Shown piece after piece: positions 18,501 to 26,103 of a DNA stretch of 64,000 nucleotides (within the stretch, counting starts at the first letter, position 1; each line of letters begins with the position of its first letter). Source of the DNA: an uncultured Collinsella sp. (lineage in GTDB: Bacteria > Actinomycetota > Coriobacteriia > Coriobacteriales > Coriobacteriaceae); assembly GCA_958370785.1 (NCBI GenBank), contig CATXKN010000006.1:89679-153678 (forward strand), given 5' to 3'. Made by a program: the position numbers and the translations under genes. Below the pieces are notes generated by a model that was given only the letters and a program-made list of their open reading frames with translations, made no database searches and had not been told where the DNA came from.

Positions 18501-19214
18501 ATGACGGATCATCGCGCCTCGCGCCTACTCACAAAAATGGAGATTCCGCTGCTCCTGGCGGTGCCGGCAGTGATGACTGCGGCGTTGCTGGCGGGCATTG
18601 AGCAGGCGGCGCTTGCCATGCTGGTTGTAGTGGCGCTCGTGCTCGCGCTGTTCTTTGCGGGCTATGAGACCTCGCGCCCGGGCCTGCGCCAGATCATGCC
18701 CACGCTGGTGCTGGCGGCGCTGGCCGCGGCGGGGCGCATCCTGTTTGGGCCCATTCCCGATTTTAAGCCCGTGAGCGCTATCGCCATTATCGCGGGTGCG
18801 ACACTTGGCCGTCGCAATGGTTTTATGGTCGGCGCGTTGGCAGCGCTGACCAGTAATTTCTTTTTTGGACAGGGCATGTGGACGCCATGGCAGATGTATG
18901 CCTGGGGTCTGGTTGGCTATGTTGGCGGCGCGCTGGCGCATGCGGGCGCGTTCGACCGTGCGGATGGAACCGTGCGCATGCCGGCGCTGTTGGCATATGG
19001 CTTTGCCTCGGGCTTGCTGTATGGCGTCGTAATCAACGCGTATGACATCATTGGTTTTGTGCAGCCGCTCACCTGGGCAGGCGCCGCAGCGCGTCTTGCT
19101 ACGGCGGTGCCGTTCGACATCATGCATAGCCTCGCGACCTGCGTGTTTTTGGCCGCTCTGTACAAGCCCTGGTGTCGCCGCATCAACCGCGTCGTCGTGA
19201 AGTACGGGCTGTAG
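18501..19214 (+). CDS. ECF transporter substrate-binding (S) component
   Basis: A 237-aa, almost entirely hydrophobic protein with about six membrane segments and the S-component-like stretch 'NGFMVGALAALTSNFFFGQG'. The ATG at 18501 lies four bases after the ATPase stop. Its place at the end of the T-A-S operon supports the call. The substrate (vitamin or metal) is not readable from the sequence. Resemblance to S proteins annotated for cobalamin or riboflavin is only general. The operon probably ends at the hairpins 19331-19355 and 19581-19609. Confidence 0.8.
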   Translation: MTDHRASRLLTKMEIPLLLAVPAVMTAALLAGIEQAALAMLVVVALVLALFFAGYETSRPGLRQIMPTLVLAALAAAGRILFGPIPDFKPVSAIAIIAGATLGRRNGFMVGALAALTSNFFFGQGMWTPWQMYAWGLVGYVGGALAHAGAFDRADGTVRMPALLAYGFASGLLYGVVINAYDIIGFVQPLTWAGAAARLATAVPFDIMHSLATCVFLAALYKPWCRRINRVVVKYGL

Positions 19215-19254
19215 TGGCGGTTGCGCCGGGGCGAGAATCAATACTGCCTCGGTG

Positions 19255-19433
19255 TCATATCAAAACTATGCCGGTTTACGGGGCTGGATTGACGCAGACC
19301 GACTATACCGGCATTTTTCGAAAATAGATGAGCCGTCTACCTGCGGCTTTATTTTGCTCGAATTGCGTGTGGTTAGGGATCTGCGATTCAGCCCCGTAAA
19401 CCGGCATAGTTTTGGAATGGCCGGCTGATATGA
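19255..19433. repeat. Long inverted repeat enclosing a terminator (element B4, arms shared with 42861-43010)
   Basis: The 29-bp arms at 19261-19289 and 19386-19414 differ at one base and contain CTATGCCGGTTTACGGGG. A further TCATATCA/TGATATGA pair (19255-19262, 19426-19433) flanks them. Inside, AGCCG-TCTACCTG-CGGCT followed by TTATTTT (19331-19355) is a terminator for the ECF operon. The same arms recur at 42861-42882 and 42989-43010 around a related inner hairpin. Confidence 0.88.
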
Positions 19434-19516
19434 CGGGCGTCGTGGCCCTCGGAGAGCCAAATCGATTCGTTTTTTTCCGCCCCCAGACGTCCCCAGGGAA
19501 TCAGTTGACGGCGCTT

Positions 19517-19676
19517 GCCACGAAACTGGCCCATCTACTACGTTTAACCCGATACCTCAAACCATACCCGCGTTTTATGAAAAACCGCAGGCTCTCTACC
19601 TGCGGTTTTCTTTTTGCGTTGTTCGCTGTGGTTGGGGGTAGTGGCTTAAACGTAGTAGATGGGCCGATTTCGTGGC
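19517..19676. repeat. Long inverted repeat enclosing a perfect terminator hairpin (element B5)
   Basis: The 31-bp arms at 19517-19547 and 19646-19676 match at 29 positions and contain CCCATCTACTACGTTTAA. At the centre AAAACCGCAGG (19581-19591) and CCTGCGGTTTT (19599-19609) form an 11-bp stem with T/A-rich flanks, a bidirectional terminator between ecfS and the convergent exonuclease gene. The inner sequence CCGCAGGTAGA (minus strand) is shared with elements B4 and B7, whereas the outer arms are different. Together with B4 it fills the 536-bp gap. Confidence 0.88.
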
Positions 19677-19750
19677 GGGTGGGCCGCGTGGATTCCCTCG
19701 CGAGGTGAAAATGACCTGTTTTCCTCCGTCCCCGGGGGATCATCTGGGGG

Positions 19751-20569
19751 TTAGAGCTCCAGGGCGAGGGTGACGGGGCAGTGATCGCTGCCGAAGATGT
19801 CGCCGCGGATGCCGGTGCCGCGTACGTTGCCGGCGATTGCGTCGCTTACCAGGAAGTAGTCGATGCGCCAGCCTGCGTTGTTCTTGCGGGCATTAAAGCG
19901 GTAGCTCCACCAGCTGTAGACACCCTCAACGTCGGGGTTTGCCGCGCGCCAGGTGTCGGTAAAACCGGCGTCGAGCAGCTCGGTAAACTTGCCGCGCTCC
20001 TCGTCCGAAAAGCCTGCGTTGCCGCGGTTGGACTTGGGGTTCTTAAGGTCGATCTCCTCGTGAGCCACGTTAAAGTCGCCGCAGGTTACGACGGGCTTGC
20101 TGGTTTCGCGCTCAAGCGCGCTCAAAAAGCCGCGGTAGGCATCGTCCCAGGCCATGCGCACGTCGATGCGGGCAAGCTCATTTTGGGCGTTGGGCGTGTA
20201 GACGTCGACAAACCAAAACTTGTCGAACTCGAGCGCGCAGACGCGGCCCTCGGTTGCGGCTTGGGCGACGAGCTCGGCCGCCTCGCCCTCGCCGGCATAG
20301 GGCAGCAGTGCGTCGGCGCGCAGCACGCGTAGCGGTTCCTGGCGGCTAAAGACCGCAGTGCCCGAATAGCCCTTGCGCTCGGCGTAGCTCCAGGTTTGGT
20401 GGTAGCCGGGCAGGTCGATATCGACCTGGCCCTCCTGCAGCTTGGTCTCCTGCAGCGCTAGGATATCGACATTGAGCTCCTGTGCGATCTGGATAAAGCT
20501 CGGGTCTTTTTTGAGCACGGCGCGCAGGCCGTTGACGTTCCACGAGGCGAAAGTGTAAGTCTGAGGCAT
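19751..20569 (-). CDS. exoA: Exodeoxyribonuclease III family AP endonuclease
   Basis: A 272-aa cytoplasmic DNA-repair nuclease of the ExoIII/APE1 family that cleaves at abasic sites. Visible motifs: SWNVNGLRA at the start, LQETKL with the metal-binding Glu (about 41), GDFNVAHEEIDL and the C-terminal GSDHCPV with the catalytic Asp-His. Length is normal. It is convergent with the ECF operon and divergent from the Sir2 gene. Confidence 0.93.
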   Translation of the reverse strand: MPQTYTFASWNVNGLRAVLKKDPSFIQIAQELNVDILALQETKLQEGQVDIDLPGYHQTWSYAERKGYSGTAVFSRQEPLRVLRADALLPYAGEGEAAELVAQAATEGRVCALEFDKFWFVDVYTPNAQNELARIDVRMAWDDAYRGFLSALERETSKPVVTCGDFNVAHEEIDLKNPKSNRGNAGFSDEERGKFTELLDAGFTDTWRAANPDVEGVYSWWSYRFNARKNNAGWRIDYFLVSDAIAGNVRGTGIRGDIFGSDHCPVTLALEL

Positions 20570-20682
20570 GGTGTCCTTTCGACGGGGTTGGCAGGCTTAA
20601 GATTAACGCAACAAGAGCGGGGCGGAGTCCGCGAGTGATGGTGCGAACGCCACCGTCCCGGAGACACGGACGGAGGACATAT

Positions 20683-21435
20683 ATGACGCAGGCAATATCG
20701 GACCCCAAACAGGCCTCCGCCGCGCTGGCGGAGCTGTTCGAAACCCATAGCCACGTGGTCTTCTTTGGCGGCGCGGGTGTTTCCACGGCAAGCGGCATTC
20801 CCGATTTCCGCAGCGTGGACGGTCTGTATCACCAACGGTTTTCCTATCCGCCCGAGACCATGCTCTCGTACGGCTTCTACGAGGCGCATCCGGCGGAGTT
20901 TTTCGACTTCTACCGGACCAAGATGATCGCCCCTAACGCCAAGCCCAACCGCTGTCACACCAAACTCGCCGAGTTGGAGCGAGCCGGCAAGCTCGATGCC
21001 GTGGTGACACAAAACATCGACGGTCTGCACCAGATGGCGGGCTCGCAGCGCGTGTTTGAGCTGCATGGCTCGGTCCACCGCAATATCTGCCAGACGTGCG
21101 GCGCGGTCTACAACGCCGAATGGATTTGCACACGCGAGCACGAAGATGCCGCGGGCGTGCCCGTGTGTCCTGCGTGCGGCGGCCGCATCAAGCCCGATGT
21201 AGTCCTCTACGAAGAACCGCTCGACGAGCGTGTGCTTACCGGCGTCGTCGCTGCCATCGCCGCAGCCGACGCCCTCATTGTGGGCGGGACCTCGCTCGTG
21301 GTGTATCCGGCGGCGGGCCTCACGCGTTACTTTACTGGCGATACGCTGGCCATTTGCAATTTGGCGCCCACCGATCAGGATGCAAATGCCGACCTGCTGA
21401 TTTCTTGCGACATCGCGGCCGCGTTTGCGTTCTAG
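20683..21435 (+). CDS. NAD-dependent protein deacylase, sirtuin family
   Basis: A 250-aa Sir2-family enzyme removing acyl groups from protein lysines using NAD+. It has GGAGVSTASGIPDFRS for NAD binding, TQNIDGLH, the catalytic His in LHGSVH, and a zinc site from CQTC and CPAC pairs. The start at 20683 follows ACGGAGGAC; an ATG at 20635 lacks a site and homology. Bacterial class homologues are CobB-like. It may be co-transcribed with folP-folK 94 bp downstream. Confidence 0.92.
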   Translation: MTQAISDPKQASAALAELFETHSHVVFFGGAGVSTASGIPDFRSVDGLYHQRFSYPPETMLSYGFYEAHPAEFFDFYRTKMIAPNAKPNRCHTKLAELERAGKLDAVVTQNIDGLHQMAGSQRVFELHGSVHRNICQTCGAVYNAEWICTREHEDAAGVPVCPACGGRIKPDVVLYEEPLDERVLTGVVAAIAAADALIVGGTSLVVYPAAGLTRYFTGDTLAICNLAPTDQDANADLLISCDIAAAFAF

Positions 21436-21529
21436 CCCGCGCGCGCGGATACAATAGAAAGACTGATTGCAAAGCGACCCCGCCGCCAGCGCCCGAGCGC
21501 GGCGGCGTGGGCATTTTAGGAGGATGTTC

Positions 21530-23263
21530 ATGGCGAACGACAGCAAGACATGGCGGTGCGGAAAGTACGAGCTCAGCTTTGACCGTCCGCGTATCATGGG
21601 CGTCCTCAACGTGACGCCCGATTCGATGAGCGACGGCGGTGAGCACTTTGACCAGGATGCCGCTATCGAGTACGGCCTGGCGATGCTCGATGCCGGTGCC
21701 GACATCATCGACGTGGGCGGTGAGTCCACGCGCCCCGGCTTTACCCCGGTCAACCCCGACGAGGAGGCGCGTCGCGTGCTGCCCGTCGTGCGCGCGCTCG
21801 CCAAAGAGGGCGCCATCGTCTCGATCGATACGCGTCATGTGGCGGTTGCCAAGGCGGCAGTGCGCTGCGGTGCTTCGATTGTCAACGACGTGACGGGCTT
21901 CACCGATCCCAAGATGGTTGAGTTCGTTAAGACGAGCACCTGCGGCGTTATCGTAATGCACGCCGGCGAGGTCGCCGCACCCGCACGCACGCACGCGACG
22001 GTGCAGCTCGATACCTCGGCTGCGGCGTTTGTTGCCGAGAAGGCACGCGAAGCGGCGGTCGAGGCCGCGCGCGAGGCCGAGAAGCCGGCCCGTCGCCGTC
22101 GCGGCAAGTTGCTGGGCGAGCCCAAGGTTGAAGCCAAGCTTCCGGGCGGTGTGGTACAGCCCTCGCTGCCGCTTGGCGAATCGGAGCCCGCGCCCGAGTC
22201 TGTTGACGAGCCGGAGACGCCGGCTGCCGAGCAGGCTGCCCCTGCCGCCGCTGCGCCCGAGACCGTGCCCGCAGCTACCGAAGCCGTACCAGAGCCCAGT
22301 GACCACCTGGCCGCCATGATGCGCCGCAGTGCCCGCCGTGAGGAAGCCTATGTACCCACTTCGCAGCTCCGCCGCTTTACCCTGCCCGATTCTGCACCCA
22401 TCATGCGCCGCGTCATGGGCTTTCTGTCCGATCAGGCCCGCACACTCATCCATGCTGGCGTGTCGCGCGGCCGTATCTGCATCGATCCCGGCCCGGGCTT
22501 TGGCAAGACGGCCAACGAAAGCATCGTCATCCAGCGCGAGACCGCCAAGATGGCGTCGCTGGGCTATCCGCTCATGTGCGCCGTGTCGCGCAAGCGCTTT
22601 GTGGGCGCCGTCTCGGGCGTGACCCAGGCCGCCGCGCGCGATGCCGCCACGTTTGGTGTGTGCCTGGGCGCCATCCAGGCCGGTGCCAACATTGTGCGCG
22701 TACATGACGTTGCGGGTTTTGCGCAGTTCCTGAACGGTTACTGGGCCGTTGCCAAGCCGCAACCGCGCCGCGCGTTTGTGGCCGTGGGTTCCAACCTGGG
22801 GCATCGCTGCGACAACATCCGCGCCGCGCGTGACATGATCGCCGAGATTCCGCTCACCTGCGTGTCCAACTGCTCGCGCATCTACGAGAGTGAGCCGGCC
22901 TACGAGACGCGCCAGGACGCATTCGCCAACGCCGTCATCGAGATTAAGACCGAGCTTGCGCCGCTGGTGCTGCTCGACGAGCTCATGAAGATCGAGGCCG
23001 AGCTGGGCCGAGACCGCTCCAAAAAGGCCAAGGCAAACGGCCCGCGCACCATCGACTTGGACCTGCTGTGGATGGACGGCGAGACCCACGGCGGCAAAAA
23101 GCTGCGCCTGCCGCATCCGCTCATTGGCGAGCGCGATTTTGTGCTGGTGCCGCTCGAGGACCTGATGCACGACCCGGCGCGGTTCTTCCGCTACAACGGC
23201 GTCGAGGTCAAGGAGCCCGAGGATCGCGTGGGCCATATCGTGGGCGAATTGGGGCGTATGTAG
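21530..23263 (+). CDS. Dihydropteroate synthase fused to HPPK, with a low-complexity insert
   Basis: A 577-aa fusion catalysing two consecutive folate steps. The FolP part starts at IMGVLNVTPDSMSDGG and has GGESTRPG and DPGPGFGKT. The FolK part (about 412-577) has VAVGSNLG and the HPPK signature RTIDLDLLW. Between about residues 145 and 280, after VIVMHAGE, the DHPS domain is split by about 130 residues of Ala/Pro/Glu-rich sequence plus an Arg-rich patch. The start at 21530 has AGGAGG six bases before it. The fusion is recognisable in other bacteria, but the size and composition of the insert are unusual. Confidence 0.9.
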   Translation: MANDSKTWRCGKYELSFDRPRIMGVLNVTPDSMSDGGEHFDQDAAIEYGLAMLDAGADIIDVGGESTRPGFTPVNPDEEARRVLPVVRALAKEGAIVSIDTRHVAVAKAAVRCGASIVNDVTGFTDPKMVEFVKTSTCGVIVMHAGEVAAPARTHATVQLDTSAAAFVAEKAREAAVEAAREAEKPARRRRGKLLGEPKVEAKLPGGVVQPSLPLGESEPAPESVDEPETPAAEQAAPAAAAPETVPAATEAVPEPSDHLAAMMRRSARREEAYVPTSQLRRFTLPDSAPIMRRVMGFLSDQARTLIHAGVSRGRICIDPGPGFGKTANESIVIQRETAKMASLGYPLMCAVSRKRFVGAVSGVTQAAARDAATFGVCLGAIQAGANIVRVHDVAGFAQFLNGYWAVAKPQPRRAFVAVGSNLGHRCDNIRAARDMIAEIPLTCVSNCSRIYESEPAYETRQDAFANAVIEIKTELAPLVLLDELMKIEAELGRDRSKKAKANGPRTIDLDLLWMDGETHGGKKLRLPHPLIGERDFVLVPLEDLMHDPARFFRYNGVEVKEPEDRVGHIVGELGRM

Positions 23264-23965
23264 ATGATCGAGATGAATGCTGTTGCCGCCGGTACCGAGC
23301 TCGACGCGGCGCGTGACGCGGGCCGCGAGGGCATGTCCGCGGGCTGGTGCGCGTGGAGTGCGGGCGATGCATCGCTGACGTTTTCGCTGGTCGTGCGCCC
23401 CGATGTGAACATGCACGCCTTCCACGGCCTGCCGTTTGTGGCCGCAATGGGCATGATGGACGCGCTCGCGGGCACGGCCGCAACGCCGGGTCTGGGGCTT
23501 GCCGGCAAGGTGGGCATCCAGTGGCCGAGTGACATCGTGTGCGGCGCTCCTGCGTTTGAGACGTCGCTCGCGCGCGTCGCCGTCAACGGTGGTGCCGGTG
23601 CTGCTGGCATGTTTGCCGCGGTGACGGTTGATGTTGAGCGTGCGGCGCTAGGCGAGCTTGGCGTGGATGTGGCTGACGAGGTGCTGGCCGAGGCATTGGC
23701 CGCCGCCGTGCTGACCCGCGTTGACGCCTGGGCGGTTGTCGCCAACACGCCACAGGGCGCCGCAGGCCCGCTGGCTCCCGTACTGGGCGAGTACTTCGAC
23801 ATGGTGCCGCTGCTCGGTCGCCAAGTTGCGGCGGTGTCGCCCAACGGCCTGCCGCTCGCGGTCGGCGTCTTTGCGGGCCTGGACATCTGGGGTCGCGCGA
23901 CCATTAAGACCGACGCCGGCGAGCAAGAGTTTCCGCCCGAGGCCGTGCGCATCCGCGGTCTGTAG
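23264..23965 (+). CDS. Biotin-protein-ligase-like protein with degenerate active site
   Basis: A 233-aa protein starting immediately after the folP-folK stop. It resembles the BirA catalytic domain: 'GWCAW....LTFSLVVRP' matches the biotin-loop region, IQWPSDIV aligns with KWPNDL, and 'GLDIWGRATIKTDAGE' matches the C-terminal small domain. The lysine of KWPND is Gln here, the KLAGIL lysine motif is absent, and the GRGRRGR loop is not conserved. It may be an inactive or repurposed ligase fold. Lipoate-ligase-type enzymes are an alternative. The position after folate genes gives no clear role. Confidence 0.55.
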   Translation: MIEMNAVAAGTELDAARDAGREGMSAGWCAWSAGDASLTFSLVVRPDVNMHAFHGLPFVAAMGMMDALAGTAATPGLGLAGKVGIQWPSDIVCGAPAFETSLARVAVNGGAGAAGMFAAVTVDVERAALGELGVDVADEVLAEALAAAVLTRVDAWAVVANTPQGAAGPLAPVLGEYFDMVPLLGRQVAAVSPNGLPLAVGVFAGLDIWGRATIKTDAGEQEFPPEAVRIRGL

Positions 23966-24002
23966 CGCGAGGCGCCCGCACCCAAAGACAACGATGACAA
24001 CG

Positions 24003-24034
24003 AAGCCCTTCTCGGCCTGCACCGGGGAGGGCTT
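24003..24034 (+). terminator. Terminator of the folP-folK operon
   Basis: AAGCCCT (24003-24009) pairs with AGGGCTT (24028-24034), and inner CTCGG/CCGGGG pairing extends the stem. It lies about 40 bp past the stop at 23965. The T-tract is short. Confidence 0.5.
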
Positions 24035-24062
24035 TCGCGTGACTGCAGGGCGGCATCTCGGT

Positions 24063-24189
24063 CCTATTCCTCAAAACTGAAAAATTTTCGTTTTTGAGGA
24101 ATAGGAAACATGCACGATATCGCTGTGCTGGGCGTGTTCGAGGAGTCTCTATTCCTCAAAATTGAAAATAATTCAGTTTTGAGGAATAG
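24063..24189. repeat. Twin hairpins with CTATTCCTCAAAA arms
   Basis: Hairpin 1 pairs CCTATTCCTCAAAA (24063-24076) with 24092-24105. Hairpin 2 pairs an 18-nt arm (24149-24166) with 24172-24189 around a 5-nt loop, with one mismatch. The arms of the two hairpins are near-identical and 86 bp apart. They occupy the gap between two convergent genes and can terminate in both directions. Confidence 0.8.
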
Positions 24190-24247
24190 GCTTGGCGAAC
24201 GTTTGCGGGGGCTGTGGCATCGGGCGTGCTCGACTTAGGTCCCCGCC

Positions 24248-25021
24248 CTACCCCAGCTTCTGCATGCGGCGGTAGATTTCGCAGATGCCCATAATGGTGA
24301 GCTGTCCATCGACCACGTCGAAGGCGTCGGTCGAATCGGCGACGATGCTGGCGAGGCCGCCCGTGGCGATAACGGTGACGTCCTCGCGCCCCAGCTCGTG
24401 CTTCATGCGCGCGACCAGGCCCTCGGCCATGGCGGCAGCGCCCGTTACGGCGCCGACCTTGATGCACTCCTCGGTATCGCGGCCGATGGCGTGCTCGGGT
24501 GCCTCGAGCGGAACGCTGGCGAGCTTGGCGGCTCGGGCGGCGAGCGCGTCCATCGAAATGCGGATGCCCGGCGCAATCGCTCCGCCAATGTAATAGCCGT
24601 CCTCGTCGATGACGTCGATATTGGTCGCGGTACCAAAGTCCACCACGATCGCCGGGGCGCCGTAGAAGGTCTCGGCAGCGACGGCGTTGGCGATGCGGTC
24701 GGCACCAACGGCCTGGGGGCGCGCCGCCCGCAGCTTGGTCACGGCCGCCGTCTGCGGCCCGATGACGATGGCGTCTGCCGCGATGCGGTCGGCCACGGCG
24801 TGCCATTCGCGCGAGAGCTGCGGCACCACACCGGCAAAGGCGATTGCGTCGACCGCGCCGAGCGAGAGGTCGTACATCTTAAAGAAGCCCATCAGGCGCA
24901 CGTGGATCTCGTCGGCGGTATAGGAGCGGTCGGTGGGCATACGCCACGACTGCACCAGCTCGTCTCCGTCAAACAGGCCCATGGCCGTCTGCGTGTTTCC
25001 CATATCGATAGCGAGCAGCAT
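24248..25021 (-). CDS. coaX: Type III pantothenate kinase
   Basis: A 257-aa ASKHA-fold kinase for the first step of CoA synthesis. Motifs: DMGNTQTAMGLFDGD (phosphate-binding), GADRIANAVAA, DFGTATNIDVID and ATGGLAS. The ATG at 25021 matches the family start MLLAIDMGNT and follows CTGGAG; a longer open frame upstream runs through the tRNA gene and is discarded. Length is normal (about 255). Confidence 0.94.
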   Translation of the reverse strand: MLLAIDMGNTQTAMGLFDGDELVQSWRMPTDRSYTADEIHVRLMGFFKMYDLSLGAVDAIAFAGVVPQLSREWHAVADRIAADAIVIGPQTAAVTKLRAARPQAVGADRIANAVAAETFYGAPAIVVDFGTATNIDVIDEDGYYIGGAIAPGIRISMDALAARAAKLASVPLEAPEHAIGRDTEECIKVGAVTGAAAMAEGLVARMKHELGREDVTVIATGGLASIVADSTDAFDVVDGQLTIMGICEIYRRMQKLG

Positions 25022-25157
25022 GTCTACTCCAGGTGTCGGCGTAAAAGGACGCGCACCATTGTATACGCGCCGCCGACAGTGCTCGGCTGCGATTCGTTTA
25101 CGGTGATATGGGCTGAGGGGTTTAAATATGAAGGAATTATGCTCTACGAGATTTTCC

Positions 25158-25186
25158 TTGCCGTTTACCGAACTCCCGCGTAATAT
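25158..25186 (+). promoter_or_regulatory. Promoter of the initiator tRNA gene
   Basis: TTGCCG at 25158-25163, a 17-bp spacer and TAATAT at 25181-25186 form a sigma70-type promoter. Transcription would start about 25 bp before the mature tRNA 5' end at 25218. Confidence 0.7.
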
Positions 25187-25217
25187 TCTTTCTTGCGCAC
25201 ATGAGGCGCCCAGACAT

Positions 25218-25294
25218 TGCGGGGTGGAGCAGTCTGGTAGCTCGCCGGGCTCATAACCCGGAGGTCGTAGGTTCAAATCCTGCCCCCGCGACCA
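25218..25294 (+). tRNA. Initiator tRNA-fMet (anticodon CAT), CCA encoded
   Basis: The 77 nt fold into a complete cloverleaf: 7-bp acceptor, GAGC/GCTC D stem, CCGGG-CTCATAA-CCCGG anticodon arm, TTCAAAT T-loop, discriminator A and encoded CCA. Initiator marks are the three G-C pairs in the anticodon stem and the A11:T24 pair. The first pair is T1-G72 rather than the usual C1-A72 mismatch; it is still a weak non-Watson-Crick end. Flanked by a promoter and a terminator, so probably monocistronic. Confidence 0.95.
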
Positions 25295-25303
25295 AGAACT
25301 TGC

Positions 25304-25333
25304 AGCTCGTCGGCCTAGCCGGCGAGCTTTTTT
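25304..25333 (+). terminator. Terminator of the initiator tRNA gene
   Basis: AGCTCGTCGGC (25304-25314) and GCCGGCGAGCT (25318-25328) form an 11-bp stem with one G-T pair and a 3-nt loop. TTTTTT follows. Confidence 0.88.
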
Positions 25334-25383
25334 GTTATTCCGGGACTGTATTTTCGGTCCAATTCTCGGCCTCTCAATCAAAA

Positions 25384-25599
25384 TCTCAATCTGTAACATC
25401 TAGACCCGATTTGGACGGCTAGGTGTTACAGATTGAGATGTTGAGTCCCCGCCTGGACGGTTTGTCTAAATCTGTAACACGAGGGACGGATTTTGCCGAG
25501 TTGTTGTTACAGATTGAGATTTTCTGGCAGGCGGGTTTGGTTTGTCTCGATCTGTAACATCTGGGACCCATTTTGCCGAGTAACTGTTACAGATCGAGA
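25384..25599. repeat. Array 3 of the 15-25-15 inverted repeat family (3 units)
   Basis: Arms lie at 25384-25398/25424-25438, 25465-25479/25505-25519 and 25545-25559/25585-25599. Inner spacers are all 25 bp; gaps are 26 and 25 bp. Loops 2 and 3 share GGGAC....TTTTGCCGAGT. The gap between units 2 and 3 (TTTTCTGGCAGGCGGG...) is nearly repeated at 33692 and 33853. The array fills most of the gap behind the tRNA-fMet terminator. Confidence 0.92.
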
Positions 25600-25630
25600 C
25601 GCTGGCTCCGCGTGTGGCGTCGACGATTGG

Positions 25631-25849
25631 ATGCCCCTTAATGTTCTCGATGCGGATCGATTGTCGGTGGGCAAGTGGGTGATCAACTCGCTGGTCATGG
25701 GCGTGTTTGTGCCGGCCTTTGGAATCGCACTTGCGGTTTGTCTGGTCATGTCGGGAACGCTCGTGTGCTCGGCAATCTTTGGAAAAGAGCGCACTATTCA
25801 GGCACTTACGCCGCTCGATGTGCTCGAGGCGCAGCAGAACCATAAATAA
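25631..25849 (+). CDS. Small hypothetical membrane protein, possibly a gene remnant
   Basis: A frame of 72 codons from the ATG at 25631 with one strong membrane helix (about residues 20-45, 'GVFVPAFGIALAVCLVMSG') and a polar C-terminal tail. The frame is open further upstream through the repeat array, and no good ribosome site precedes the ATG. It could be the 3' end of a longer membrane-protein gene interrupted near the repeat array. I do not recognise the family. A hairpin with a short T-run follows at 25866-25898. Confidence 0.4.
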   Translation: MPLNVLDADRLSVGKWVINSLVMGVFVPAFGIALAVCLVMSGTLVCSAIFGKERTIQALTPLDVLEAQQNHK

Positions 25850-25865
25850 GAAAACTCGATTATCA

Positions 25866-25898
25866 GGGGCGGGTGCTACAAGGCACACCGCCCCCTTT
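25866..25898 (+). terminator. Hairpin after the small membrane ORF
   Basis: GGGGCGG...TGC (25866-25876) pairs with GCA..CCGCCCC (25883-25894), followed by CTTTG. It separates the small ORF from the flavoprotein operon. Confidence 0.55.
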
Positions 25899-26103
25899 GT
25901 GCGTATGGCGCCAGGACCATGCGCTCGAAAGCGTTGTCCAAACGCATAGTTCATCCGCACAAAGCCCGTGGTCGCTATGGGCAAACATCGGTGCGCCTGC
26001 ACATGGTTTTGAGCCTGTTTTCGAGCGAAAGTATGCCTGTCGATACACATGCAATTCGCATGAAGCCCGGGCTCGTCCAAGAGCCCTATAAAGGAGGATT
26101 CGC

